In this document: positions 34,236-43,146 of the stretch, one piece after another
Layout of the letters: each line of letters starts with the position of its first letter
Numbering within the stretch: position 1 is the stretch's first letter
NCBI GenBank assembly: GCA_040394775.1
Contig: JBEBRN010000001.1
Location: 33,557 to 97,556, forward strand
Source of the DNA: 40-80 sp040394775
GTDB taxonomy: Bacteria; Bacteroidota; Bacteroidia; Flavobacteriales_D; Crocinitomicaceae
DNA: 64,000 bases
Direction of reading: 5' to 3'
Notes under the pieces: model-generated
What the model saw: the letters and a program-made list of their open reading frames with translations, nothing else
Database searches by the model: none
What the model was told of the DNA's origin: nothing
Translations under genes and position numbers: made by a program

Positions 34236-35618
34236 ATGCAACACAAAACAATTATAGAGCCGTTCAAAATTAAGTCAGTTGAACCTATTTTTATGGCGAC
34301 AGAAGAAGAAAGAAAAGGTTTTTTAGCAAAGGCTCACTACAACACTTTCTTATTAAAATCAGATCAAGTAATCATCGATTTCTTAACCGACAGCGGAACA
34401 TCTGCTATGAGCGCAGAACAATGGGCAGGAATCATGCGAGGTGATGAATCGTACGCTGGTTCAAAGTCTTGGGAACGAATGGAAAATTCCGTTAGACATT
34501 TAACAGGAATGGAATTCATCCTTCCAACGCACCAAGGTAGAGCTGCTGAAAGAATCATTTACGGCTATTTAGGTGGAAAAGGGAAAACGTTTATTAGCAA
34601 TACACACTTCGATACAACTCGAGCAAATATCGAATTTTCTGGAGCAGAAGCCATCGACATCGTTATAGAAGAGGGATTGGATCCGGAGTTAATTCACCCA
34701 TTCAAAGGAAACATGGATACCGAGAAATTGGAGAAATTGATTCTGGAAAAAGGTGCTGAAAACGTTGGGGCGGTCATCTTAACTGTCACAAACAACAGTG
34801 GTGGTGGTCAACCGGTAAGTATGGAAAACACCAAAAAAGTAAGTGAAATATGTAAGAAACATAAAATCATTTTCCTATTGGATTGTTGTCGTGTAGCCGA
34901 AAACGCTTACTTCATCAAACACCGTGAGAAAGAATATGCGAATCATACCTATGAGCAAATTGCGCAAGAAATGTTTGCTTTAACAGACGGAGCAGCTATG
35001 AGTGCGAAAAAAGATGCTTTAATCAACATGGGTGGTTTCTTAGCATTGAGAGATGAAAAAATAGCCGAAGCATGTACTAACTTATTGATAATCACAGAAG
35101 GTTTTGCAACGTATGGCGGTCTTTCAGGAAGAGATATGGAAGCATTAGCGATTGGTTTAAAAGAAGTTTTCGAGCCCGCTTACCTAGAATACCGTATCAA
35201 GAGCACTGCTTATTTGGGAGAACATTTACATAAATTAGGTGTTCCTGTCATGATGCCCATTGGAGGTCATGCCGTTTACATAGATGCTAAGAAGCTTTAT
35301 AGCCACATACCTTCAGAACAATACCCAGGGCAAGCATTAGCGTGTGAATTGTACTTAAAAGCAGGAATTAGAACAGTTGAGATAGGTTCAGTGATGTTTG
35401 GAAAGTACGATGACAATGGAAAATTAATTCCTGCAGCTATGGAATTAGTTCGTTTAGCGATCCCAAGAAGAGTGTACACACAAAGTCATATCGAATATGT
35501 GATTGAAACGTTCGACGAAATAATGAAAGAGAGAAATCAGGTGAAAGGATACAAAATCACAAAAGAACCTGCTTTTCTTAGACACTTCACGGCGCATTTT
35601 GAACCGATGAAACAATAG
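34236..35618 (+). CDS. tnaA: Tryptophanase (tryptophan indole-lyase)
   Basis: PLP enzyme that splits L-tryptophan into indole, pyruvate and ammonia. From the ATG at 34236 it has 460 residues and aligns with TnaA throughout: LTDSGTSAMS, MRGDESYAGS, PTHQGRAAE, SNSGGGQPVS-type, the PLP lysine in MSAKKDA, GFATYGGLSGRDMEA, QALACELYLKAGIRTVEIGS and LRHFTA at the end. The His in LRHFTA supports tryptophanase over tyrosine phenol-lyase, which has Phe there. A longer start at 34191 is less likely. Monocistronic, with a strong terminator. Confidence 0.94.
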   Translation: MQHKTIIEPFKIKSVEPIFMATEEERKGFLAKAHYNTFLLKSDQVIIDFLTDSGTSAMSAEQWAGIMRGDESYAGSKSWERMENSVRHLTGMEFILPTHQGRAAERIIYGYLGGKGKTFISNTHFDTTRANIEFSGAEAIDIVIEEGLDPELIHPFKGNMDTEKLEKLILEKGAENVGAVILTVTNNSGGGQPVSMENTKKVSEICKKHKIIFLLDCCRVAENAYFIKHREKEYANHTYEQIAQEMFALTDGAAMSAKKDALINMGGFLALRDEKIAEACTNLLIITEGFATYGGLSGRDMEALAIGLKEVFEPAYLEYRIKSTAYLGEHLHKLGVPVMMPIGGHAVYIDAKKLYSHIPSEQYPGQALACELYLKAGIRTVEIGSVMFGKYDDNGKLIPAAMELVRLAIPRRVYTQSHIEYVIETFDEIMKERNQVKGYKITKEPAFLRHFTAHFEPMKQ

Positions 35619-35653
35619 AAACCCAGAGCGAGAGCGGAAAGAACAGAGCAAAA

Positions 35654-35706
35654 GCAGAGTGAAGAAAGCGACTTCACTCTGCTCTCACTCTTTTTATTTT
35701 TTTTTT
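35654..35706 (+). terminator. Terminator of tnaA
   Basis: Perfect 11-base stem GCAGAGTGAAG/CTTCACTCTGC with a seven-base loop, followed by two runs of T. It lies 36 bases after the tnaA stop, within a purine-rich stretch. Confidence 0.85.
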
Positions 35707-35991
35707 AGCGAACTTGAATGAGAGAAAAGAGCGAATTTCTCATTTGTTTGATTTCTTCTATAAAGCATGATAATTTTAAAAGTTTTTGAAAAATCCTCCG
35801 TGTCCTTCGCGCCTCCATTGCGATCATGGCGGTTAAATAAACTCAGAGTGAGAACAAAGTAGAGAACGTGATCTTCATTTATTTGAAAATCAGACATCTA
35901 CAACTTTATTTCGCAATTTTAAACACAACAAAAATTTATCGCTGTAATTGAACGATTGCAACAACGCCAATGTATTTCCATTCTAAGACAT
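35707..35991. other. Intergenic region after tnaA
   Basis: No supported gene. Around 35790-35840 the sequence CCGTGTCCTTCGCGCCTCC and the following bases resemble a short intergenic repeat type seen in Bacteroidota genomes (related to GCGAAGGACACGGAGG), but only one copy is in the window. A 67-codon minus-strand frame across it has no family support. Confidence 0.35.
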
Positions 35992-36016
35992 AAAAAAAGC
36001 CTCAAAAGAGGCCTTA
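35992..36016 (-). terminator. Terminator of the methyltransferase gene
   Basis: On the minus strand a GAGGC/GCCTC hairpin with a four-base loop is followed by seven T, 28 bases after the methyltransferase stop. It probably ends the mnmG-methyltransferase transcript. Confidence 0.7.
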
Positions 36017-36043
36017 AATTGAATATTTGAATGCGAAAGCGAC

Positions 36044-36925
36044 TTATTTTTTGAAAATATAGATTTGAGAACTAAATCCTCCAGAAGATTTCGCTTTTCG
36101 GTTTGATTTCATTCCATTGAAGAAAGCTTTCACTAAAGAACCATTTTTATATTTTTCAGATAACATCGAAACATAAAAACTATCAAATTTCATTGGAAGT
36201 GTTTGTTGATGTTTCAACCCAAACTGATTCATCAACTGAATCATATTTTTTTCGGAGAAATGATAAAGGTGTCTCGGCACATCATACGCTGCCCAAAATT
36301 CTTGGTAGTATTTTGCATCCCAAGATTCACGATTAGGAACTGCGACAATAAAATAGCCCTCCTTTTTTAAGAGTGTAGATATTTGCTCTACATCTTTTTG
36401 AAGATGAAAAACATGTTCCAACACATGCCACATGGTGATCACATCAAAAGAAGATTTTTCCAATTGATATAATTGCTCAATAGGAGAAAGGTCAATTTGA
36501 AATGTATTTTTTGCAAAATCACGTGCATCAGTATCCGGTTCTAATCCAACAGCATTCCAGCCATTCGTTTTACATTCATTCAAAAAGTGTCCTGTTCCTG
36601 ATCCAATATCTAACAAATTTCTGTTCTCCGTTAAATTTTCAAGAATACGTCGCTTTTGTTTTAAGGTATAAGAACGAACGTTATTATACAGTTTATTAAT
36701 GATTCCTTTTTTGGAAGAAGAGTGAGAAATATAATTTTCACTCTTATAATAATTGCCAATCACCCCTTCAGAAGGTCTTGGATTTGTAAAATGAAAATCG
36801 CAATCCGAACACTTTTGCACCGTAAATACTTCCTGTGTAATCATGTGATCCTTGATTTTCATCACGTCAACCAGCGATTCACTCTCGCAAATTGGACATT
36901 TAGCTATTTTAATGGTATGTTCCAC
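36044..36925 (-). CDS. SAM-dependent methyltransferase with an N-terminal zinc-knuckle motif
   Basis: A 293-residue class I methyltransferase. Residues 9-45 hold CPICES and CSDCDFHFTNPRP, a likely zinc-binding pair of CxxC motifs seen in methyltransferases that act on sugars or cell-surface glycans. Motif I is LLDIGSGTGHF near residue 98, followed by VGLEPD and MWHVLEHV. The start is a GTG at 36925, which lies at the centre of a parS-like palindrome; it is six bases from the mnmG stop. Substrate unknown. Confidence 0.85.
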   Translation of the reverse strand: MEHTIKIAKCPICESESLVDVMKIKDHMITQEVFTVQKCSDCDFHFTNPRPSEGVIGNYYKSENYISHSSSKKGIINKLYNNVRSYTLKQKRRILENLTENRNLLDIGSGTGHFLNECKTNGWNAVGLEPDTDARDFAKNTFQIDLSPIEQLYQLEKSSFDVITMWHVLEHVFHLQKDVEQISTLLKKEGYFIVAVPNRESWDAKYYQEFWAAYDVPRHLYHFSEKNMIQLMNQFGLKHQQTLPMKFDSFYVSMLSEKYKNGSLVKAFFNGMKSNRKAKSSGGFSSQIYIFKK

Positions 36926-36933
36926 GTGAAACT
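36918..36933. other. parS-like centromere site (variant)
   Basis: TGTTCCACGTGAAACT differs from the parS consensus TGTTTCACGTGAAACA at two of 16 positions. It overlaps both the mnmG stop codon and the GTG start of the methyltransferase. With the two perfect sites within 2.3 kb it forms a parS cluster. Confidence 0.7.
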
Positions 36934-38803
36934 ATTTTCCTAAATAAATTAATAATACAGAAATATCACTTGGTGAAATTCCACTAATTCGTGTTGCTTG
37001 TCCAACAGTTGAAGGACGAATTTGTTGTAATTTTTCTAACGCCTCACTGGTTAAAGATTTCATTGTTTTATAATCAATTCCGTCTGGAATAGTTAAGAAT
37101 TCATATTTAACCATTTTAGCAACCATTTCTTCTTCCCGCTCAATATACCCTTCGTACTTCAATTGTATTTCGGCTTGCATAGGTATATCTTCATGAATGG
37201 CTAAATAATGGTTTCTAGAATCAGAAATTTCATCAGACATCGCACAAATATCATCTAAATATAGATTTGGTCGAAGTAAAATGGTCGAAGCTTTAATTTG
37301 TTGAGACATCGGAGAAGAATTTTTCTCCACTAAAATAGGATTAGCATTCTCTGGTTTAACTCCAGTTGATCTTAGAATATCCTTAAATTCTTTAACCGAT
37401 GATTCTTTTAATTCAACGCGTTTTAATTCCTCATCAGAGACCAAACCAATCGTATGCGCTTTAGGCGTTAAACGTAAATCAGCATTATCTTGTCTTAATA
37501 GAATACGATATTCAGCACGAGAAGTAAACATTCGATAAGGTTCTTTGGTACCTTTCGTAATAAGGTCATCAATCAAAACACCAATGTAAGCTTCGGAGCG
37601 TAATAAAGTAAAAGCTTCTTCTTCTCGTATTTTACGCACAGCATTTATTCCAGCCATCAAACCTTGACAAGCGGCTTCTTCATAACCTGTTGTACCATTA
37701 ATCTGTCCTGCGAAATATAAATTCTCAACTAATTTAGTTTCAAGCGTATGTTTCAATTGGGTAGGAGGGAAGTAATCATATTCAATCGCATAACCAGGAC
37801 GGAACATTTTTACCTTCTCAAAACCAGGAATCGTTTTCATCGCTTCGTACTGAATTTCCTCAGGTAAAGAAGAACTAAATCCATTCACATAAATTTCAAT
37901 CGTATTCCATCCTTCTGGTTCTACAAAGATTAAATGACGATCTCTTTCAGCAAAACGATTCACCTTATCTTCGATAGAAGGACAATATCTTGGACCACGA
38001 GATTGAATGGCTCCATTAAACATAGGAGAACGATCAAAACCACTTCTTAATATATCGTGCGTGGTAGCATTTGTATATGTAATATGACACGGAACTTGGG
38101 TCTTTAAATAAGGTGTGTCCGAATAGGAGAACTTACCTGGAAAAGGATCCCCGTCTTGCACTTCCATTTTAGAATAATCCAACGAACGTCCATCGATACG
38201 AGCAGGCGTTCCAGTTTTCATTCGTCCGGCTTCAAAACCTAAATTCTCCAAAGACTCCGTCAAACCAGTTGCTTTCTTTTCACCAATACGACCGCCGCCA
38301 AATTGCTTTTCACCAATATGAATTAAGCCATTTAGGAAAGTACCATTCGTTAAGATAACAGATTTAGCATAAATGGACATTCCCATTTGAGTCTTCACGC
38401 CAACAACTTTTTCACCTTCAACAATCAACTCAACAACCATATCTTGCCAGAAATCCACATTTAGATTTCGTTCTAAAAGCAAACGCCATTCTTGAGCAAA
38501 AAGCATTCGGTCGTTCTGCGTTCGAGGAGACCACATCGCGGGACCTTTTGAAAGGTTCAACATTCGAAACTGAATCGCAGACAAATCTGAAACAACACCA
38601 GACCCACCACCAAGCGCATCAATTTCACGAACAATTTGACCTTTAGCCACACCTCCCATAGCAGGATTACAGCTCATTTGAGCAATAACACCCATATTCA
38701 TGGTAATCAAAAGTGTTTTTGCACCTTGTTTACCAGCAATATTTGCAGCTTCACATCCAGCGTGACCACCACCAACAACAATAACATCGTAACTATCTAA
38801 CAT
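36932..38803 (-). CDS. mnmG: tRNA uridine-5-carboxymethylaminomethyl modification enzyme MnmG
   Basis: FAD-dependent enzyme that, with MnmE, forms 5-carboxymethylaminomethyluridine at the tRNA wobble position. The 623 residues match the family: FAD-binding VVGGGHAGCEAA (residues 9-20), SCNPAMGGVAKGQIVREIDALGG, GRMKTGTPARID, and the C-terminal helical domain with SGISPSDISVLLIYL at the end. In many bacteria mnmG (gidA) lies near the replication origin, which agrees with the parS sites on both sides of this gene. Confidence 0.97.
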   Translation of the reverse strand: MLDSYDVIVVGGGHAGCEAANIAGKQGAKTLLITMNMGVIAQMSCNPAMGGVAKGQIVREIDALGGGSGVVSDLSAIQFRMLNLSKGPAMWSPRTQNDRMLFAQEWRLLLERNLNVDFWQDMVVELIVEGEKVVGVKTQMGMSIYAKSVILTNGTFLNGLIHIGEKQFGGGRIGEKKATGLTESLENLGFEAGRMKTGTPARIDGRSLDYSKMEVQDGDPFPGKFSYSDTPYLKTQVPCHITYTNATTHDILRSGFDRSPMFNGAIQSRGPRYCPSIEDKVNRFAERDRHLIFVEPEGWNTIEIYVNGFSSSLPEEIQYEAMKTIPGFEKVKMFRPGYAIEYDYFPPTQLKHTLETKLVENLYFAGQINGTTGYEEAACQGLMAGINAVRKIREEEAFTLLRSEAYIGVLIDDLITKGTKEPYRMFTSRAEYRILLRQDNADLRLTPKAHTIGLVSDEELKRVELKESSVKEFKDILRSTGVKPENANPILVEKNSSPMSQQIKASTILLRPNLYLDDICAMSDEISDSRNHYLAIHEDIPMQAEIQLKYEGYIEREEEMVAKMVKYEFLTIPDGIDYKTMKSLTSEALEKLQQIRPSTVGQATRISGISPSDISVLLIYLGK

Positions 38804-38811
38804 GAGAAAAA

Positions 38812-38827
38812 TGTTTCACGTGAAACA
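38812..38827. other. parS centromere site (perfect)
   Basis: TGTTTCACGTGAAACA is an exact match to the 16-base parS consensus bound by ParB/Spo0J. It lies nine bases upstream of the mnmG start codon in the space between mnmG and ybeY. Confidence 0.88.
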
Positions 38828-38865
38828 AATAAAATAAGAGAATGCAAAATTACGAAATGATAAAA

Positions 38866-39285
38866 CTAAATCAAGTTAAATAACTGTAAAGCTTCATCTT
38901 CTTTTTGACGCATTATCTTTTCGTCTTTTTCAGACTTATCCTTGTATCCACAAAGATGAAAAACACCATGAATAATAACACGGTGCAATTCTTGTAAAAA
39001 AGGCGTCTTGAAAAGCTCTGCATTCGAGGTAACTGTATCCAATGAAATATAAATATCACCAGAAACAATCTTTCCTTCGGTGTAATCAAAAGTGATGACG
39101 TCTGTATAATAATCGTGATTGAGGAAATTTTGATTGATTTCTAGGATAGTGGCATCATCACAAAAAATGTAACTGAGTTCACCCAATTCAAATGTTTCAC
39201 GTGAAACAACTTGTTCAATCCATTTAGAAATAATATCAAAGTCTAAATCTAAATCATCAACATTTTCAAAATTGAAATCAACCAT
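38866..39285 (-). CDS. ybeY: Endoribonuclease YbeY
   Basis: Metal-dependent single-strand endoribonuclease involved in 16S rRNA 3' end maturation and ribosome quality control. The 139-residue protein has the family signature near its C-terminus, VIIHGVFHLCGYKDKSE, with the first two metal-binding His (HGVFH); the third ligand position reads Lys-Asp where many homologs have Asp-His. A perfect parS site lies inside the coding sequence. The start overlaps the preceding gene's stop by one base. Confidence 0.9.
   Translation of the reverse strand: MVDFNFENVDDLDLDFDIISKWIEQVVSRETFELGELSYIFCDDATILEINQNFLNHDYYTDVITFDYTEGKIVSGDIYISLDTVTSNAELFKTPFLQELHRVIIHGVFHLCGYKDKSEKDEKIMRQKEDEALQLFNLI
39193..39208. 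other. parS centromere site (perfect) inside ybeY
   Basis: A second exact TGTTTCACGTGAAACA, located in the ybeY coding sequence, where it encodes VSRET within residues 26-31 of YbeY. It is 381 bases from the site at 38812. Confidence 0.88.
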
Positions 39286-39692
39286 TAGATAAAGAAGCCC
39301 ATTTTTAAAACGTTTCCATCTTTGTTGAAATCAACAGAATCAGCTAAGTTTTGAATTAAGAAAATTCCTCTTCCGCATTCCTTTTCGAGATTCTCTGGAG
39401 CAGTAGGGTCGGGTAGATTTAAATAATCAAAACCGACACCTTGATCAGAGACCGTAAAGAATAGCATATTATCCATCCTTTCCACATCTATATTAACAGG
39501 TAAATCAGAGCAGTTTTGATTACCATGTATAACAGCATTATTAAAAGCCTCCGTTAAGGAAATTAATATGTTACCATAGATGTCGTCATTAATAGATAAT
39601 TCAGAACAAACCTTTTCAATAAGTGTTTCAACATTCGAAATCTGATTCAAACTAGAAAATACATTAAGTTTTTCAATAACCATATTCATCAT
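39285..39692 (-). CDS. RsbW/SpoIIAB-type ATP-binding protein
   Basis: A 135-residue GHKL ATPase domain protein of the anti-sigma-factor kinase type. The N box is SLTEAFNNAVIHGN, G1 is VSDQGVGFD and G2 is GRGIFLIQNLAD. Such proteins bind anti-sigma-factor antagonists or sigma factors, but no STAS-domain partner or sigma factor is next to it. It overlaps the DUF4175 gene by four bases and ybeY by one, placing it firmly in an operon with ybeY. Confidence 0.88.
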   Translation of the reverse strand: MMNMVIEKLNVFSSLNQISNVETLIEKVCSELSINDDIYGNILISLTEAFNNAVIHGNQNCSDLPVNIDVERMDNMLFFTVSDQGVGFDYLNLPDPTAPENLEKECGRGIFLIQNLADSVDFNKDGNVLKMGFFI

Positions 39693-42600
39693 AATTGTTT
39701 ATTGAAATATTCCGTCGCCTTGTCTAAATAGTACTTGGAGTACATTGGATCAATAGAACGAAACAATTCCAACTGAAGTAATTTTTGTTTGTTATACTCA
39801 TCTATTCGGTTTTGGTTACTTAAAATGAAGTTTTTCCCAGATTTACTTTCACGCTTTTCTTCAAAACCACGCTCACGAAGGGCTTTTTCTGATTCAAGTA
39901 ATCGTGTTAAAATATCTTGTTGGCGTTCGATTTGCTTCTTACCAATATTTCTATTTAAGAGATCTTGCTCTTGTTGTATAAGGTCGTTAATTAGTGGATT
40001 AAGCGCGTTTCCTGTGCCTTTACCATCTTTATTAAGGTCTTGGCGCATCTGTTCTAATTGTTGACGTAACATACGTTGCTGTGTTATCATTTTAACTAAT
40101 TCAGAAGATGGCATACCATTCTCACCGGGCATTCCATTTTGACCTGGTTGATCTCCGGGTTGTTGCCCACCAGGATTCATTCCTTTTTTCATCCTCTCAA
40201 GTTGGTCTTTGAGCTGTTGTTTTAAATCACCAGAACCTTCACCATCTTCACCTTCTTTTCCAGACTTGCCTTTTTTACCAGAGCCTGGTTTATCACATGA
40301 GCCATCACCTTGACCTTCAGCTTGCATTTGAGATTGAAGTTGCTGTAAACTTTCATTTAACATTAATGCTAAATTATTATATGAAGTCATAGCAAATTGT
40401 GTTTGAACAGAAATAGCATTCTTGTTTCTATCACTAAAACCTTTTAAACCTTGCGTCTGAGCATTTGTTAAAGCTGCAATTTCTTTATCGATAAATGCAG
40501 CAGTTTGCGGTTGACGTTTTGATAACTCAATTAATGAATCAATAATCGGTCGTGACTTATCCATTAACTTACGTTGAGAACGAGAAAGAAAATTAAAATA
40601 AGGGTCGTTTGAATTTACACGAGAAGCATCATTCATAATTTGCTCTTGTTCAATACTAGAAGTAATTAAATTCTTCAAAATAATACGAATGAGTTGCATG
40701 TCTTCTTCATCTTGTTTTGCATTCGATGAGTCTTGCATATCATCCATACTAGATGACATTTCTTTCATTTTATCAGCAGCACTCTTTTGATTAGAGGAAG
40801 CTTTCTTATCTTTCCCTTTTTGAATATTATCGGACGCTTGTTTCAATTCATCAGAAATCTGATCTTTTATTTCATCAAACTTATCTAATTCATACGGCCG
40901 TTTTAAATCATCATTGAGTTCGTTTAATTTATCCATGTCCTCTTTCAACTGGTCAAATTTTTCCTCAATCTCTTTTTGTTTCTTCAGGCCGTCTTCCTTC
41001 GATAATTTATCTTGATCCATTTTCTCACGAAGCTCATCTTGTTGTTTGGCCAAATCATCTAGTTTCTTTTCAACGTCATCCATTAACTCATTGACCTGCG
41101 TTTTCTTCAATAACTCTAATGAACGATCGAGTTGTTTATTCAAATCTTGAGACTTTTGATCGAACTTCTCCATTTGATTTTCAAACTGATTCTTGTCGTT
41201 TTTCTTCAACATGTCTTCCATCTGCTTCAACAAGTCCATCATTTCTTTGTCCATTACTTGCTCTAAAAGCTGTTGCAATAAATCATATTTCTCTTGCAAT
41301 TCTGGACTCATCTCCATCATTGAATTCTTTTCTTCAAAACTTTCGTTTAATATATTCTGAAGTTTTTCAATTTGCTGTTGAAGCTGTAATTGTTGCTGTT
41401 GAAGTTGTTGTACTTTGTTCAAGCTCTCCCAAGAATTGCTTTTTGAATTCAACGTATTCTTCTTCAACTCTTCGACGTTCTTGTTAAATTGATCGACATC
41501 TTTCATGATATTTTGAATATCCTTTTTCGCTCCATCAATCGATTCATTACGTTGATTTACCAACTCATCAATAGACGGTAACTTATAGATAAACGTTTGA
41601 CTTATAGATGATTTTGAACCGTTAACACCGTCATTATCATGAACAACGAAGTAATATTCCACTTTATCATCTGGTGCTAAAGTATCATTTCGAAAGTCGA
41701 AAGCAAAATTGAATGAAAAAGCAGTTCCAGAAGGTTTTACAACAGGTTTAGATCGTTTCTTAAGTTCTCCGTTCTTAGATCTAATTTCATAATTGAACAT
41801 AAGATTCGTCAATCCATAATCATCAGAAATAGTTCCACTGAAGAAACGAATAGAAGAAGCAATTGAATCCACTTTCTCATCCACCGAAATTGCAGGATAC
41901 GAATCTTTAATGACATTCACGAAATAGTTCAATGAATCGAGTTTATTCGTTTTAGAATTATTTAAAAAGATAGATAAAGGTGTCGGATTGAAAAAGCGCT
42001 TTCTAAATTTAAAACCTGTTTGATCAGAAGTAAAAGTAGTATCGTTAAATTTAAAACGAAGCTGTTTTGTATTTCTAGAAAATACATCCCATTCCACAAC
42101 AGAACCTTCAGGAATGATTAAATCTGCCGCATTCTCCACTTGTTTTGGTTCTTTACCTAAATAAGTAGGATAGGTAATACGAGCATTGAATTTTCCAATT
42201 ACGGCATTCGGAATAACTTCCACATCGTAAAGTAGCGACGTTTCATTATTCGCTGAAAGTTGAAAACGAAACGATTGCGTAATCTTCGTAAATGTATACG
42301 TAAACTTATTTTTAGAAACCTTTTGCAATTGATATCTTCCCAAAGGAGAATTAATAAAAACGTTCTCAGGTAATATTCTACCTTTTACTTCTACTTCCAT
42401 TTCAAAGTCATCACCTTCGCCAATAACAAGGTCTTTGTTTAAAAGAATGAATTCAAAATCTTTCGGTTTTTCAAACTGCTGGTCGTAAGAAATAACACGA
42501 GTCGTTGAATCCTTGATAAAAGAAGGGTCAAAAATTAAAAGCAAAATAAACAACGCAAAAGGAACGGCAAAATATTTCGCATATTTCACATTCGCTTTCA

Positions 42601-43048
42601 AGTCGATAACTGAAGGAAAATTAAAAACCGATAATTGCTTCGAACGTTGACTAACACTCGCACGAATTAATTCAAAATTGGGATGATCTTCATCCGTTTC
42701 ATTTCCTAATTCAAGTGTATTGAAAAGCTTGTCAGAAATAGCAGGAAAGAAATTACCAATAATTAGTGATGCTTGTTCACGTGAGATCCGCTTTCCAAAA
42801 GAAAATAATTTCGCCAAAGGAAAAAGAACATACGCCGTTAATAAAGCGATACTTCCAAGTGAAAAGAAAAGCAATAATGTTAATCGAATGGCCGATGAAA
42901 AGCGTCCAAAATATTCTAGCGTGATAATGCTTAAAAATAAAATCAACGAAAAAGTGGCAAATAGAATAAGCCCTTTTATCATCCTATTTTTGTAATATTT
43001 TCGGATGAAAAAATCGATTTGATTTAATAAATGTTCGTAAGCATTCAT
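39689..43048 (-). CDS. DUF4175-family large membrane protein
   Basis: A 1119-residue protein. Three hydrophobic helices occupy residues about 20-170; an exported beta-rich part follows to about residue 490; then about 400 residues of Gln/Lys/Glu-rich coiled coil with repeated LQQQQLQLQQQ and DKLSKEDG-type runs, and a Gly/Pro/Gln-rich low-complexity stretch near residue 960. This layout is that of DUF4175 proteins of Bacteroidota. Function unknown. It heads the operon that continues with the anti-sigma-type ATPase, ybeY and mnmG. Confidence 0.85.
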   Translation of the reverse strand: MNAYEHLLNQIDFFIRKYYKNRMIKGLILFATFSLILFLSIITLEYFGRFSSAIRLTLLLFFSLGSIALLTAYVLFPLAKLFSFGKRISREQASLIIGNFFPAISDKLFNTLELGNETDEDHPNFELIRASVSQRSKQLSVFNFPSVIDLKANVKYAKYFAVPFALFILLLIFDPSFIKDSTTRVISYDQQFEKPKDFEFILLNKDLVIGEGDDFEMEVEVKGRILPENVFINSPLGRYQLQKVSKNKFTYTFTKITQSFRFQLSANNETSLLYDVEVIPNAVIGKFNARITYPTYLGKEPKQVENAADLIIPEGSVVEWDVFSRNTKQLRFKFNDTTFTSDQTGFKFRKRFFNPTPLSIFLNNSKTNKLDSLNYFVNVIKDSYPAISVDEKVDSIASSIRFFSGTISDDYGLTNLMFNYEIRSKNGELKKRSKPVVKPSGTAFSFNFAFDFRNDTLAPDDKVEYYFVVHDNDGVNGSKSSISQTFIYKLPSIDELVNQRNESIDGAKKDIQNIMKDVDQFNKNVEELKKNTLNSKSNSWESLNKVQQLQQQQLQLQQQIEKLQNILNESFEEKNSMMEMSPELQEKYDLLQQLLEQVMDKEMMDLLKQMEDMLKKNDKNQFENQMEKFDQKSQDLNKQLDRSLELLKKTQVNELMDDVEKKLDDLAKQQDELREKMDQDKLSKEDGLKKQKEIEEKFDQLKEDMDKLNELNDDLKRPYELDKFDEIKDQISDELKQASDNIQKGKDKKASSNQKSAADKMKEMSSSMDDMQDSSNAKQDEEDMQLIRIILKNLITSSIEQEQIMNDASRVNSNDPYFNFLSRSQRKLMDKSRPIIDSLIELSKRQPQTAAFIDKEIAALTNAQTQGLKGFSDRNKNAISVQTQFAMTSYNNLALMLNESLQQLQSQMQAEGQGDGSCDKPGSGKKGKSGKEGEDGEGSGDLKQQLKDQLERMKKGMNPGGQQPGDQPGQNGMPGENGMPSSELVKMITQQRMLRQQLEQMRQDLNKDGKGTGNALNPLINDLIQQEQDLLNRNIGKKQIERQQDILTRLLESEKALRERGFEEKRESKSGKNFILSNQNRIDEYNKQKLLQLELFRSIDPMYSKYYLDKATEYFNKQL

Positions 43049-43146
43049 ACAGTGCTATAAGTTTAACTTACTAAGGTAAGATATTTTTTCTTGATAGAGA
43101 ATTGTGGTCAATTTTTTACCTTAATTCAAATTTAATAAGTGTGATT

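Noticed and set aside
35694..35897. 67-codon minus-strand frame after tnaA
   Set aside because: It covers the T tract of the tnaA terminator and a probable intergenic repeat; no conserved domain or signal.
38935..38965. A DnaA-box-like TATCCACA in ybeY
   Set aside because: Single imperfect site within coding sequence; origin regions have clusters of such boxes.
42777..42794. A further CACGTG palindrome (TTGTTCACGTGAGATC) inside the DUF4175 gene
   Set aside because: Only the central CACGTG and a few flanking bases match parS; too degenerate to count as a fourth site.
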